A DNA stretch of 64,000 nucleotides from Streptomyces griseicoloratus (lineage in GTDB: Bacteria > Actinomycetota > Actinomycetes > Streptomycetales > Streptomycetaceae): contig NZ_JACVQF010000182.1 in the NCBI RefSeq assembly GCF_014534645.1, positions 62,001 through 126,000 on the forward strand, read 5' to 3'. Shown here one piece after another: positions 39,600 to 49,272 of the stretch (positions are counted from its first letter, which is position 1; every line of letters starts with the position of its first letter). A program made the position numbers and the translations under genes. The notes beneath the pieces are model-generated. The model saw only the letters and a program-made list of their open reading frames with translations, was not told the origin of the DNA and ran no database searches.

Positions 39600-42500
39600 C
39601 CCGCACTCCCCGGACTCTGGTGCCACAACTTCCGTCCCACCGCGGACCCTTCGCCCGCGGGACGCAGATCGGCCCAGGGGTGCATCTCGTACCCCGTGGG
39701 CATGCGGATCTTCCGCCGCTCCCCCGGCTCCCGGTCCGTGGCGCCGTCCGGCGCGGGCCGCCCGTCCGTACCGGCGGACCGTCCGCGCGACGCCGGGCCG
39801 CCGCCGTCGCCGTCACCGGCCGTGGTCGCAGCCGCCGCAGCGGCGCCGGGGGCGCCGGCCAGCCGGGCCGCGACTCCCTCCAGCCCCTCCTCCCGGCGCA
39901 CCTCCAGCAGGTCGGCGAGGTTCCAGGCGGCGGAGCCCACCACGCTGAGGCTGCGCGGGCCGCGGCGCTGCACCACACCGCGCACCAGCAGCAGCCAGGA
40001 GTGGAAGACGGTGTGGGCGCAGGCGTCGTGGGAGTCGTCGAAGAAGGCGAGGTCGACCAGGCCGGTGCCGTCGTCCAGCGTGGAGAAGATGACGCGCCTG
40101 CCGGACCGGATGGGCGGGGTCTGGGTGGCCGCCTTGGCGCCGGCGACCAGCACCGTCTCCCCGTGCCGCGCGTCGCGCAGCCGCCTGGCCGGCATCACGC
40201 CCAGCTCGTTCAGGAAGGTGCGGTGGTCGTCCATCAGGTTGCGCGAGGCGTCCATGGACAGCACGCCCAGTTCGGCGCTGAGCTTCTCCGCCGAGGTGAG
40301 GTCGGGCAGCCCGGCGGACGCCGTCTTCCGTCCGCCGGCGAGGGGGAGCTGGTCCCCGCGTCCGCCCCGGGCGCCGCGGTGCAGTTCGGTCAGATGGAGT
40401 TGCAGGTCGCGGCGGTTGGCGCCGAACGCGTCCAGCGCGCCGACCTGGGCGAGCCGTCCGGCCAGCGGACGGCTGGGCCTGGCCCGTTCCCAGAAGTCGA
40501 GCAGGGAGGCGTACGGCTGCCCCTCGGCGATCCGTGCGGCCTCGGCCTCGCTGATGCCGTGCACGTCGGAGAGGGCCAGGCGGAGGCCCCACACGGAAGC
40601 CCTCCGCTTTTCAGACACCAGTTCGATCCTGTGTGCGACCCCCGACTTGTTCACGTCCAGCGGCAGGATCGGCACCCCGCGCCGCCGCGCGTCCGCCAGC
40701 AGCAGCCGCTTCGGGTACATGCCGGGGTCGTGCGTGAGCAACCCGGCGTAGAAGGCGGCCGGGTGATGGGCCTTCAGCCAGGCCGACTGGTAGGTGGGGA
40801 CGGCGAAGGCGACGGCGTGGGCCTTGCAGAAGCCGTAGGAGCCGAACGCCTCGACGATCTCCCAGGTGCGCTGAATCGTTTCTGCGTCGTATCCCCTCGC
40901 CGCCGCGTGCTGCGCGAACCAGACCCTGATCCGGCCCTGCGACTCCGGGTCGGACAGCCCGCGCCGCACCCGGTCGGCCTCACCGCGTCCGCAGCCGGTC
41001 ATGATGTCCACGATGTCGATGATCTGCTCGTGGAAGACCACGACCCCGTACGTGCCCTTCAGCGGCTCCTCCAGGTCCGGGTGCGGGTAGCTCACCGGCG
41101 CCCGCCCGTGCCGCGCCTCGATGAAGGGCCGCACCATGTCGGCGGCGACCGGACCGGGCCGGAAGAGCGAGATGTCGACGACGAGATCGTGGAACGTGGC
41201 CGGCTGGAGCCGCCCGACCAGGTCCCGCTGTCCCGGCGACTCGATCTGGAAGCAGCCCAGCGTCTCGGTGGAGCGGATGAGCCGGTACGTCGCCGGATCG
41301 CCGTCCGGCACCGCGTCCACGTCGACCCGTTCCCCCGTCGCCCGCTCCACCTCGGCGACCGCGTGCGCCATCGCCGACTGCATCCGCACGCCCAGCACGT
41401 CCAGCTTGAGCAGCCCGAGGTCCTCGACGTCGTCCTTGTCGAACTGGGCCATGGGCAGGCCCTCGCCGCTGGTCGGCATGACCGGCGTACGGGAGAGCAG
41501 GGAGGCGTCGGACAGGAGGACACCGCAGGGGTGCATGGCGACGCCGCGCGGGAGGGCGTCCAGGGCCTCGACCAGTTCCCAGAGCTTCCCGTACTTCTCC
41601 TTCTCCCCCGCCAGCCCCCTCAGCTCGGGCAGCTCCTCCAGCGCCGCGCGGGCGTCGCGGGCGCGGATGTGCGGGAAGGACTTGGCGACGCGGTCGATCT
41701 CGGCCGGGTCCATGGACAGCGCGGCGCCGACGTCGCGGATGGCGTGGCGCACCCGGTACGTCTCCGGCATCGCGACCGTGGCGACCCGTTCGGTGCCGAA
41801 CCGGTCGATGATCGCGCGGTAGACCTCCAGGCGGCGCGCGGACTCCACGTCGATGTCGATGTCGGGCAGCACGACCCGTTCCTTGGACAGGAAGCGCTCC
41901 ATCAGCAGCCCGTGCTCGACCGGGTCGGCGTGCGCGATGCCGAGGAGGTGGTTGACCAGCGAGCCCGCGCCGGAGCCGCGCGCCGCGACCCGGATGCCCA
42001 TGTCCCGTACGTCGTCCACCACCTGGGCGACGGTGAGGAAGTAGGAGGCGAAGCCGTGGTGGGCGATGATGTCCAGCTCGTGGTGCATCCGCTCCCAGTA
42101 CTGCCGGCGGTCGCGCCGCCGGTCGTAGCCGCGCAGCACCATCCCCGCCGCCGCCCGGGAGGCGAGCGCGCGCTGGGCGGTGCGGCGGCCGGCGCCGACG
42201 AGGTGCGGCTCGGGGAAGTGGACGGCGCCCATGCCGAGGTCGTCCTCGGGGTCGACCAGGCATGCGGCGGCCGTCTCCCGGGTCTGCTCCAGCAGACGGT
42301 GGGCGGCCTCGCGCCTCAGGCCCGCGGCCTCCACCACCCGCTCGGCGGCGTGCCGCATGGCACCGGCGTCCTTGAGCCAGGCCTCGCCGGAGTCCAGCTC
42401 CTTGGTCGCGTCGATCGGCACCAGGCGGCGGGCCGCGTCCAGCACGTCGGCGACCGGGCCCAGACCGGGGTCGGCGTACCGGACGGCGTTGCTCAGCACG

Positions 42501-43150
42501 GGGCGGACGCCCTGCTCGGCGGCGAAGCCGACGGTACGGGCGGCCAGGCGCAGGGAGCCGGGGCCGGTGCCCTTGCGGCCGTGCCAGACGGCCTCCAGGC
42601 GCAGGGCGTCGCCGTACACCTCCCGCCAGGGGGCGAGGAGCTTCGCCGCGCGGTCGGGGCGGCCGGCGGCGAGGGCGCGGCCGACGTCGGAGGCGGGGCC
42701 GAGCAGGACGGTCAGGCCGCCGGCGTGGTTGTCGGCCCAGGAGAGCAGGGGGGTGTCCGGCGCGGTGTGGGCGGCGGACACGAGCCGGCACAGGTCGGCC
42801 CAGCCGCGGGCACCGTCCCGGGCGAGGAAGGTCACCCGGGGGGCCGACTCGTCGACGAAGGCGCCTCCGCGCACGGGGGCGCGGCGCCGGTCCCGGCGTA
42901 CGGAGGTCTCCGTGCGGTCGGTCTCGGGCGCGGGTGCCGCCACCGCCAGCTCCGCGCCGAACAGCGGACGGATGCCCGCCCGCGCGCAGGCCTTGGCGAA
43001 GCGGACCGCACCCGCGAGGGTGTCGCGGTCGGTGAGGGCGAGGGCGTCCATGCCCCGTTCGGCGGCACGCTCGGCCAGCCGCTCCGGGTGGGAGGCCCCG
43101 TACCGCAGGGAGAACCCGGAGACGGTGTGCAGATGCGTGAAACCCGGCAC
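39596..43150 (-). CDS. dnaE2: Error-prone DNA polymerase III alpha subunit DnaE2
   Basis: A 1184-residue DnaE2-type translesion polymerase. The N-terminal PHP domain starts FTHLHTVSGFSLRYG with His6 and His8, and the catalytic acidic pair lies in LPDIDIDVESARR near residue 429. The helical fingers follow, with the C-terminal OB fold carrying the TLDDGTGLVDLAFF strand. The GTG at 43150 is used; it sits 5 bases after a GGGAGG ribosome site, and the frame remains open upstream without homology. It is the first gene of an operon with imuB. A near-consensus LexA box at 43186-43201, 36 bases upstream, places it in the SOS response. A 1.2-kb frame on the opposite strand is a shadow. Confidence 0.95.
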   Translation of the reverse strand: MPGFTHLHTVSGFSLRYGASHPERLAERAAERGMDALALTDRDTLAGAVRFAKACARAGIRPLFGAELAVAAPAPETDRTETSVRRDRRRAPVRGGAFVDESAPRVTFLARDGARGWADLCRLVSAAHTAPDTPLLSWADNHAGGLTVLLGPASDVGRALAAGRPDRAAKLLAPWREVYGDALRLEAVWHGRKGTGPGSLRLAARTVGFAAEQGVRPVLSNAVRYADPGLGPVADVLDAARRLVPIDATKELDSGEAWLKDAGAMRHAAERVVEAAGLRREAAHRLLEQTRETAAACLVDPEDDLGMGAVHFPEPHLVGAGRRTAQRALASRAAAGMVLRGYDRRRDRRQYWERMHHELDIIAHHGFASYFLTVAQVVDDVRDMGIRVAARGSGAGSLVNHLLGIAHADPVEHGLLMERFLSKERVVLPDIDIDVESARRLEVYRAIIDRFGTERVATVAMPETYRVRHAIRDVGAALSMDPAEIDRVAKSFPHIRARDARAALEELPELRGLAGEKEKYGKLWELVEALDALPRGVAMHPCGVLLSDASLLSRTPVMPTSGEGLPMAQFDKDDVEDLGLLKLDVLGVRMQSAMAHAVAEVERATGERVDVDAVPDGDPATYRLIRSTETLGCFQIESPGQRDLVGRLQPATFHDLVVDISLFRPGPVAADMVRPFIEARHGRAPVSYPHPDLEEPLKGTYGVVVFHEQIIDIVDIMTGCGRGEADRVRRGLSDPESQGRIRVWFAQHAAARGYDAETIQRTWEIVEAFGSYGFCKAHAVAFAVPTYQSAWLKAHHPAAFYAGLLTHDPGMYPKRLLLADARRRGVPILPLDVNKSGVAHRIELVSEKRRASVWGLRLALSDVHGISEAEAARIAEGQPYASLLDFWERARPSRPLAGRLAQVGALDAFGANRRDLQLHLTELHRGARGGRGDQLPLAGGRKTASAGLPDLTSAEKLSAELGVLSMDASRNLMDDHRTFLNELGVMPARRLRDARHGETVLVAGAKAATQTPPIRSGRRVIFSTLDDGTGLVDLAFFDDSHDACAHTVFHSWLLLVRGVVQRRGPRSLSVVGSAAWNLADLLEVRREEGLEGVAARLAGAPGAAAAAATTAGDGDGGGPASRGRSAGTDGRPAPDGATDREPGERRKIRMPTGYEMHPWADLRPAGEGSAVGRKLWHQSPGSAG

Positions 43151-43185
43151 ACGCACCTCCCGCACTGGTGAGCTCCGACGCCCTA

Positions 43186-43201
43186 TCGAACGTCTGTTCC
43201 C
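43186..43201. promoter_or_regulatory. LexA (SOS) box before dnaE2
   Basis: TCGAAC-GTCT-GTTCCC matches the actinobacterial/Gram-positive LexA consensus TCGAAC-N4-GTTCGA at 10 of 12 defined positions. It lies 36-51 bases upstream of the dnaE2 GTG and 104 bases upstream of the divergent membrane-protein gene. Confidence 0.8.
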
Positions 43202-43304
43202 AACTACCTCACCCCCACCATAGACCAATTTTCGAATGCGTGTGCGACATCCGTTCGGCCCCGCCCCACCTGCGCAAACGCCCGGAGACCCGGACTGTGG
43301 GGAC

Positions 43305-44363
43305 ATGTCACAGACCACCGGTGCCGACGCCCGGCACGGCTCCTTCCCCGGCGAGGTGAAGGACGCCGTCACCCCTCGGGCCACGCTGCTCGTGCTCGGT
43401 GTGATCGCCCTCCAGTTGCTGTTCATCGCCTCCTACGTGGGGGCGCTGCACGACCCGGAACCGAAGGACGTGCCCTTCGGCGTCGTCGCACCCCCGGCTG
43501 CGGCCGGGCAGGCGGTGGCCCGGCTGGAGCGGCTGCCCGGTTCGCCCCTGGACCCGCGCCCGGTGGCCGGCGAGGAGCGTGCCCGGAAGCAGATCATGGA
43601 CCGGAAGATCGACGGCGCCCTGATCACGGACCCGGCCGGCAACAGGGACACGCTGCTCGTCGCCTCCGGCGGCGGCACCGTCCTCGCCACCACCCTGGAG
43701 CGCATCGTCACCGAGCTGGAGAAGGCCGAGGAGCGCACGGTGCGGACCGTCGACGTGGCCCCGGCCTCCCCGCAGGACTTCGACGGGCTGTCGTCCTTCT
43801 ACCTGGTCGTGGGGTGGTGCGTCGGCGGCTATCTGTGCGCCTCGATCCTGGCGATCAGCACCGGCGCCCGGCCCGCGAACCCGCGCCGCGCGGCGATCCG
43901 GCTGATCGTGATGGCGCTGGTCTCGGCCGTCGGCGGCCTGGGCGGCGCGGTGATCACCGGCCCCGTTCTGGGCGCCCTGCCCGGCAGCGTGGCGGCCCTG
44001 TGGGGGCTCGGCGCCCTGGTCACCTTCGCCGTCGGCGCCGCCACGCTCGCGCTCCAGGGCGTCTTCGGGATCGTCGGCATCGGGCTGGCGATCCTGCTGG
44101 TGGTGATCGCGGGCAACCCGAGCGCGGGCGGTGCCTTCCCGCTGCCGATGCTGCCGCCGTTCTGGAAGGCGATCGGGCCGGCGCTGCCGCCGGGCGCGGG
44201 CACCTGGGCGGCACGCTCGATCGCGTACTTCGAGGGCAACGCCGCCACAGGCGCCCTGCTGGTGCTGTCGGCGTGGGCGCTCGCCGGGGTCGTGATCACG
44301 ATGCTGGCGGCGGCACTGCGCCGCAAGCGGCGCGAGGCGGAGCTGCCCACCCAGGTCACCTGA
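43305..44363 (+). CDS. YhgE/Pip-like (DUF3533-type) membrane protein
   Basis: A 352-residue membrane protein. One N-terminal helix (about residues 27-45), then an extracytoplasmic domain of about 120 residues rich in charged residues, then five hydrophobic helices in the C-terminal half. The layout is that of YhgE/Pip and ABC-2 type permease-like proteins (DUF3533). The ATG at 43305 (MSQTTGAD) is preferred over an earlier one because upstream residues are Pro-rich and unrelated. It is divergent from dnaE2. The role may be in export or stress tolerance of the envelope, but that is inference; no ATPase gene stands next to it. Confidence 0.8.
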   Translation: MSQTTGADARHGSFPGEVKDAVTPRATLLVLGVIALQLLFIASYVGALHDPEPKDVPFGVVAPPAAAGQAVARLERLPGSPLDPRPVAGEERARKQIMDRKIDGALITDPAGNRDTLLVASGGGTVLATTLERIVTELEKAEERTVRTVDVAPASPQDFDGLSSFYLVVGWCVGGYLCASILAISTGARPANPRRAAIRLIVMALVSAVGGLGGAVITGPVLGALPGSVAALWGLGALVTFAVGAATLALQGVFGIVGIGLAILLVVIAGNPSAGGAFPLPMLPPFWKAIGPALPPGAGTWAARSIAYFEGNAATGALLVLSAWALAGVVITMLAAALRRKRREAELPTQVT

Positions 44364-44381
44364 CCCCTTCGCACACACGCG

Positions 44382-44415
44382 GAAGTCCCGCCCCTCGCGC
44401 GCGGGGCGGGACTTC
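44382..44415. terminator. Bidirectional hairpin terminator between membrane-protein and protease genes
   Basis: A perfect 13-bp stem (GAAGTCCCGCCCC and its complement) with an 8-base GC loop lies between the convergent stops at 44363 and 44456. Confidence 0.85.
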
Positions 44416-44455
44416 ACTGAAGGCATCTGCTCAGGACTTCACCGAAGGCGTGTCC

Positions 44456-45538
44456 TCAGCCGATCTGCGTGCCGGTCGCCGACAGGGCCTCCGTCACCGG
44501 CTGGAAGAAGGTCTCCCCGCCCGAGGTGCAGTCGCCGCTGCCGCCGGAGGTGAGGCCGACCGCCTTGTCGCCCGAGAAGAGCGAACCGCCGCTGTCGCCG
44601 GGCTCGGCGCAGACGTCGGTCTGGATCAGGCCGTTGACGATGTCGCCGTTGCCGTAGTTCACCGTGGCGTCGAGGCCGGTGACCGTGCCGGAGTGCACCT
44701 GGGTCGTGGAGCCGCTGCGGGTGACCTCCATGCCGACGGTGGCCTCCGCGGCGCCCGAGATGGCCTGCGCGGAGCCGTCGTAGAGGTTCACCTCGCTCGG
44801 GTGGTCCACGTCGGCGGTGTACTTGACCAGGCCGTAGTCGTCGCCCGGGAAACTGGACGCCTCGTTCTCGCCGATCACGTTGCCCGAGGAGTCCGACCAG
44901 GTCGTGATCCCCTCGGTGCAGTGCCCGGCGGTCAGGAAGTACGGCTCGCCGCCCTTGGTCACGTTGAAGCCGAGCGAGCAGCGCCCGCCGTTTCCGGTGA
45001 TGGCGTCGCCGCCCGCGACGAAGGGCTTGTACTCCCCCTCGGTGCGCTTGAGTTCGGCCTTGGCGCCGAGCCCGTCGACCACCTTCGTCAGCTTGGCCCA
45101 CTCGGCCTTCGAGACCGTGCGGTCGGCGGTGACGACGACCTTGTTGGTGGTCGGGTCGGTCACCCAGGACGTGCCCGGGATGGTCGCGTCCTGCTTGAGG
45201 GTGGTGCGGGCGCTCTTCAGCTCGGCGAGCGAGTTCTCGACGATTCTCGCCTCGGCGCCGGCCTCTTCGACGGTCCGCGCGGCGGCCCGGTCGAGCACGT
45301 TGACCACGAGGCTCTTGGCCTTGGCGTCGTAGTACGTGCCCGCCGCGTCGGCGCCGAGGTCGCCGAGCAGCGTGGAAGCGAGCTTTCCGGCCGCCGCGAC
45401 CGACAGGGTCTCGGGCTCGGAGGCCTTCGGGGGCTCGCTGGCGTTCGCACTCTGGAAGGTGACTCCCGCGACGACCAGTGCGGCGATTCCCGCACCTGCC
45501 GCGGCTGCCCGCCGCTTGGGTATGCGTCGGTGCTTCAA
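44456..45538 (-). CDS. Streptogrisin-type S1 serine protease
   Basis: A 360-residue secreted chymotrypsin-like protease made as a pre-pro-enzyme. The signal peptide (KHRRIPKRR start, hydrophobic stretch to about residue 32) leads to a pro-region of the alpha-lytic type (residues about 40-165). The mature part holds the catalytic triad: His in TAGHC, Asp in DDYGLVKY, Ser in GDSGGSL. The start is a TTG at 45538, preceded by GGAGG; the same N-terminal MKHRRIP is known for streptogrisin precursors. A signal-cut site follows ANA. It is separated from the other streptogrisin gene by a decayed SPFH gene. Cys pairs are those of the family. No chitin-binding domain. Confidence 0.93.
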   Translation of the reverse strand: MKHRRIPKRRAAAAGAGIAALVVAGVTFQSANASEPPKASEPETLSVAAAGKLASTLLGDLGADAAGTYYDAKAKSLVVNVLDRAAARTVEEAGAEARIVENSLAELKSARTTLKQDATIPGTSWVTDPTTNKVVVTADRTVSKAEWAKLTKVVDGLGAKAELKRTEGEYKPFVAGGDAITGNGGRCSLGFNVTKGGEPYFLTAGHCTEGITTWSDSSGNVIGENEASSFPGDDYGLVKYTADVDHPSEVNLYDGSAQAISGAAEATVGMEVTRSGSTTQVHSGTVTGLDATVNYGNGDIVNGLIQTDVCAEPGDSGGSLFSGDKAVGLTSGGSGDCTSGGETFFQPVTEALSATGTQIG

Positions 45539-45753
45539 CTCACGTCCTCCTGTGGGGGGTCGGCCCGGAGGTTGTGGGGACCTCACGAGCCGGAAGGCTG
45601 GTTGACGAGCGTTCACTCTTCCGAACCCCACAGGGTGCACACAAGGTCGACTTCAAGACGTGCGCACGACAACTCCAGGGCACCCACACGGTCTTCACCG
45701 TCCCCGCCCGCCCAGGCCGGTTCGCACTGCAAACACTACGAGCGAGTAACCCG

Positions 45754-46156
45754 TCACCGGACGGTGAGGTCTACTCCTGTCTTGAATTCGCCTCTTGGGC
45801 CCCGGAATCCGGCTCCGGCGACCGCCACCACCGTCTGCAGCAGCCGCAGTTGCAGCGCGGCCGGCCGCTCGGACATCTCCTTGGCCGCCTCGGCCGGCTT
45901 CTTCGACGCCTGCAGCTCGGCGTCGGCGTTGATGACCCGGGCCCGCCGTCCCGGTCGGCCTCGGCCTGCCGGGCCATCGACCGCTTCATGGTCTCGGGCA
46001 GCGACACGTCCTTGATCTCCACCCGGTCGATCGGAGCCTGCCGAGCCGGACCACCACGCCCCGCTCGTACTGTTTGACGACCCGCGCCGCCGCCATCACG
46101 TACACCGCTCCGACGGACGCGAGCGTCGCTCCCGCCACCACCAGCTCCTCGGCCAT
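45754..46156 (-). pseudogene. Decayed SPFH/Band 7 (slipin) gene
   Basis: This is the remains of an SPFH-domain membrane protein. The beginning (MAEELVVAGATLASVGAVYV, then VVKQYERGVVVRLGRL) is a normal slipin start with a membrane anchor. After about 40 residues most of the SPFH domain is lost and the frame changes near 46035-46045 to another frame reading IDRVEIKDVSLPETMKRSMA, the end of the domain. A second frameshift near 45950 (one base missing) leads to a third frame reading RARVINADAELQASKKPAEA and PAALQLRLLQT before the stop. So at least one large deletion and two frameshifts are present. It cannot make a functional protein. Confidence 0.85.
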
Positions 46157-46239
46157 CACGGCCCCCAGGGTCCGAAGTGGGCGCATCGGGTGCTCTTTGT
46201 GCGCTCTTCAGACGGTAACTCCGGCATGCGGGCAAGGGA

Positions 46240-46272
46240 GAGCCCCCGCACGGCAGTTGCGTGCGGGGGCTC
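46240..46272 (-). terminator. Hairpin terminator after the streptogrisin B-like gene
   Basis: A perfect 13-bp stem (GAGCCCCCGCACG and its complement) with a 7-base loop lies 46 bases after the stop at 46318. Confidence 0.8.
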
Positions 46273-46317
46273 GTCGTGCCGCTGGCTGCGTCCGCTGGGT
46301 CTTGCTCGGAGGACGGC

Positions 46318-47226
46318 CTAGTAGACGCTGACGCCGTAGGCGCTCAGGGCCTCCGTGACGGGCTGGAAGAAGGTCGTGCCGCCGGAGGAGCAGTTGCCGC
46401 TGCCGCCGGAGGTCAGACCGTACGCGGTGCCGTTGCTGCCGTAGAGCGGGCCGCCGGAGTCGCCGGGCTCGGCGCAGACCGTGGTCTGGATCAGCCCGGA
46501 GACGATGTCGCCGCCGCCGTAGTTGACCGTGGCGTTGAGAGCGGTGACCCGGCCGCTGTGGGTGCCGGTCGTCGAGCCGTCGCGTATGACGGTGGTGCCC
46601 ACGCTCGGGGTGGCCGCGCGGGTGATGTCCACGCCGTTCGCGGTGCCGGGCTTGCTCACGGACGTGTTGGTGTACCGCACGATGCCGTAGTCGTTGCCCG
46701 GGAAGCTGGAGCCGGCGGTGGAGCCGAGGACGGTGGTACGCCCGGAGTTGGAGTACCAGGTGCCCGCGCCGTCGGTGCAGTGACCGGCGGTCAGGAAGTA
46801 TTCGGTGCCGTTGCTCGCACGGACGTTGAAGCCGAGGGAGCAGCGCCAGCTGCTCGCGTAGATGGCGTCGCCGCCCTGGATCAGCTTGCTGAACGTGCCG
46901 GGGGTGCGCTTGATCGTGAGCGCGCCGGCGTTGTCGCCGGCCTGCTTCTTGATCTTCGCTATCTCGGCCTGGGAGACCGTGCTGTCGACGGTGACGAGCA
47001 CCCGGCCGGTCTTGCTGTCGACGGCCCAGGCGGTGCCCGGGACATCGGCCTCCAGCACCGAGCCGCTGGCGCTCCTGAGCTCGGCGGCGCTGAAGGTGCT
47101 GGGGGTGTCGGACGCGTTCGCGCTGGGGACCGCGATCGCGGCGGCGGCCATGAGTCCGGTGGTCACGGCGATCAGCCGGGTCCGTCTCGTGATACCGCTG
47201 CGGGGGGTGGTGCGCTTGATCCTCAC
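46318..47226 (-). CDS. sprB: Streptogrisin B-like serine protease
   Basis: A 302-residue secreted S1 protease, very similar to S. griseus streptogrisin B (protease B). Signal peptide (about residues 1-38), pro-region of about 75 residues, then the mature chain with its first Cys pair in RCSLGFNV, the His of TAGHC, the Asp of NDYGIVRYT and the Ser of EPGDSGGPL. The GTG at 47226 gives the known VRIKRT start. The C-terminus [12 protein letters not shown] is almost identical to streptogrisin B. It has its own terminator downstream and a 16-base perfect palindrome 84 bases upstream. It may be regulated with other secreted proteases of morphological development; I see no clear AdpA site. Confidence 0.95.
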   Translation of the reverse strand: MRIKRTTPRSGITRRTRLIAVTTGLMAAAAIAVPSANASDTPSTFSAAELRSASGSVLEADVPGTAWAVDSKTGRVLVTVDSTVSQAEIAKIKKQAGDNAGALTIKRTPGTFSKLIQGGDAIYASSWRCSLGFNVRASNGTEYFLTAGHCTDGAGTWYSNSGRTTVLGSTAGSSFPGNDYGIVRYTNTSVSKPGTANGVDITRAATPSVGTTVIRDGSTTGTHSGRVTALNATVNYGGGDIVSGLIQTTVCAEPGDSGGPLYGSNGTAYGLTSGGSGNCSSGGTTFFQPVTEALSAYGVSVY

Positions 47227-47309
47227 TTGTCGTTCCTCCACAGGGGAAGTCGGGGGCCCAGTCGTGGGGTTGCCGGGCCCGTGAGGCGCAGCCAGAGACC
47301 ACGGACCTC

Positions 47310-47325
47310 CGGATTCCGGAATCCG
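47310..47325. promoter_or_regulatory. Perfect 16-bp palindrome upstream of the streptogrisin B-like gene
   Basis: CGGATTCC-GGAATCCG is a perfect dyad centred 91 bases before the GTG of the protease. It is a good candidate for a regulator site, although a DNA-binding protein cannot be named. Confidence 0.5.
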
Positions 47326-47440
47326 CCGTGCCCCTGACAAGCGCTGTGGGGGAGTATTCGGCCGAACGGCCGGTCGGCGCAAGAGTGCCTTTCGGCCGTC
47401 GGGCACATGAACGATCCGTGCGGGCTCCTTCCGGCCCGGC

Positions 47441-48226
47441 TCAGAGCAGTTGGCGCTCCCCCGCCTCGATCGCGGTGTCCAGTGTGTTCCCCGGCGGGGG
47501 GAACGGGCAGAGGAAGTGGTCGGCGAACGCGCACGGCGGCAACAGCGCACGGTTGAAGTCGACCGTCGTACGCCCCTCGGCGTCCGGCGCGGCCGGGCGC
47601 AGGAACCGGAAGCGGTAACTGGTGCTGCCGCTGGTGGAGTCGGCGAAGACGGCCCACAGCGAACCGTTCTCCTCGACGGTCACCTGGAGCGTCAGCTCAC
47701 GCCCGGCCAGGGTGAACGCCAGCTCCCCGCCGAGGCCGAGACCGCGCTCGCGGCCGTCGGCGTTCGGCACGCGCACATTGCGCTGCCCGGTGTCGTACGG
47801 CGTGAAGCGTCCCGGCACCGACCAGCGCGGGTCGTACGGCGTGGCCGTGATGCCGCGGAACGCCCGCCGGGCCGGGGCCGCCGGGTCGTAGTCGCGCACG
47901 CCCCAGACGCCCTCGCGGACCAGGACGACCAGGCGCCGCTCGCCGTACGCCACCCGCGCTCCGCTCACCGGCCCCTGATCGGCCGTGAGCCGCGCCTGAC
48001 CGGCGAAGGGCCGTCCGTCCACGGTCAGTCCGTCCGCCGCGGCGCCCGTCAGGACCACGGCGTCACCGTCGGCCGCCCAGCGCCCCGGGACGCCCGGGAG
48101 CCGGCCGTCCGGATGGTCCTCCAGCCAGTGCGTGCCCGTCAGCGCGAGCGGCCCGTAGGGCGCCGCCACCGTCGCGACACGCCGTTCGTGCCGGCGCTTC
48201 CAGTCTTCGGATGCGTCTGCCGTCAT
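47441..48226 (-). CDS. DUF1684 protein
   Basis: A 261-residue DUF1684 protein. The N-terminal region [28 protein letters not shown] and the C-terminal part [24 protein letters not shown] are typical for the family, with a conserved Cys/Pro-rich motif. It has no signal peptide. It starts 79 bases after the LLM-type monooxygenase stop and is the last gene of the putative sulfur-compound operon; DUF1684 proteins of unknown biochemistry are common in Streptomyces. A binding or small enzymatic role is conceivable. No catalytic residues can be named. Confidence 0.85.
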   Translation of the reverse strand: MTADASEDWKRRHERRVATVAAPYGPLALTGTHWLEDHPDGRLPGVPGRWAADGDAVVLTGAAADGLTVDGRPFAGQARLTADQGPVSGARVAYGERRLVVLVREGVWGVRDYDPAAPARRAFRGITATPYDPRWSVPGRFTPYDTGQRNVRVPNADGRERGLGLGGELAFTLAGRELTLQVTVEENGSLWAVFADSTSGSTSYRFRFLRPAAPDAEGRTTVDFNRALLPPCAFADHFLCPFPPPGNTLDTAIEAGERQLL

Positions 48227-48305
48227 GGGATCGGCCTTTCCGGATCGGTTCGGCGGCACCGGGGCGGGCCCGAAGGTGCCGGAGGGGTCTCCCGGGCCGC
48301 GTTCA

Positions 48306-49232
48306 TCACGCTCGCCCCGTCACGGGGTGCCGGTCGGCGGGGCGGCGCAGGCCCAGGTGGTCCCGGAGCGTGCTGCCCGGGTAGAAGGTGCGGAACAGGC
48401 CCCGGTGCTGGAGCAGGGACACGGTCCCGTTGACGAGCCGCTCCAGGTCGCGTCGCGGCTCGGCCGGCACCAGGTGGAAGCCGTCGACGGCGCCCTCCCG
48501 GTGCCAGGCGGCGATCAGGTCCGCGAGGCCGACCGGGCCGCCGCGGTACAGCGGGCCGCGCCGAGTGGCCCGGGGGCCGCCCCCGCCGTGGCCCGGGTCG
48601 GCCGCGTACTCGCCGTCCCCGAGGTCGATGCCGAGGCTCACCAGCACCCGAAGCCCGTCCGGGTCGCGGCCGTACTCCGCCGCGGACGCCCGCAGTCCGG
48701 CCCGCACCGCGGCGGCCTCGGCGGGACTCGCGGTCCGCACCAGCACGACGTCGGCGTACCGGGCGCCGGCCGGCCGGGCGGGCGGTTCGGTGGCGTCGAG
48801 CACGCGTACCGGACGGCCCTGCGCAGGGCCTGGCACGATCGAGGCGCCCTCCCGGCCGCCCCACAGCCGCGCCGCCGCGTCGGCGGCCGCGCCCTCGGTG
48901 GTGGACGCCCCGATCCGCCAGCCGGCCCGGCCGCGGCTGACCCGGTCGAGATCCGCCACGGCCGCCTGGACGTCGAAGGGCTCGCCCAAGGGCCCGGTGC
49001 AGGCGGTGGGGACGGTGGGCACCAGACCGACGCGGTGCGTGGCGGGCGCCACCCGGGACAGTACGGCGAGCGCCTCGGTGCCGGGACGGGCGGCGTCGTC
49101 GCCGAGGGTCACGAAGTCGAGTGCGCCGCGTTCGGCGAGCCGCGCCGGCTCCAGGCAGGGGACGCCCCCGTGGTCCGGGGAGTGGTCGAGGGCGGCGGCC
49201 AGGTGCAGCCGCCGTCCGTTCGGTGAGGTCAT
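48306..49232 (-). CDS. LLM-class flavin-dependent monooxygenase
   Basis: A 308-residue luciferase-like (LLM) monooxygenase of the FMNH2-dependent NtaA/SsuD kind. The N-terminal strand with HLAAALDHSPDHGG, the DFVTLGDD block and the later GRAGWRIGAST segment are family marks. Length is slightly short. It lies 40 bases after the ABC ATPase gene in a run of five genes of one strand. FMNH2-dependent enzymes of this kind cleave sulfonates, sulfones or nitrilotriacetate-like compounds; with the Cys-type leader peptide nearby, an organosulfur substrate is the best guess. No flavin reductase gene is adjacent. Confidence 0.85.
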   Translation of the reverse strand: MTSPNGRRLHLAAALDHSPDHGGVPCLEPARLAERGALDFVTLGDDAARPGTEALAVLSRVAPATHRVGLVPTVPTACTGPLGEPFDVQAAVADLDRVSRGRAGWRIGASTTEGAAADAAARLWGGREGASIVPGPAQGRPVRVLDATEPPARPAGARYADVVLVRTASPAEAAAVRAGLRASAAEYGRDPDGLRVLVSLGIDLGDGEYAADPGHGGGGPRATRRGPLYRGGPVGLADLIAAWHREGAVDGFHLVPAEPRRDLERLVNGTVSLLQHRGLFRTFYPGSTLRDHLGLRRPADRHPVTGRA

Positions 49233-49272
49233 TGCGGAGAAGCCCTTTCCGACAGCTTCGGAGGTCCTCGGG

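Noticed and set aside
39620-43171. 1183-codon open frame on the + strand opposite dnaE2
   Set aside because: It is a GC-driven shadow: the complementary frame encodes a full DnaE2 with all motifs, and the + frame has low-complexity Gly/Arg/Val composition and no ribosome site.
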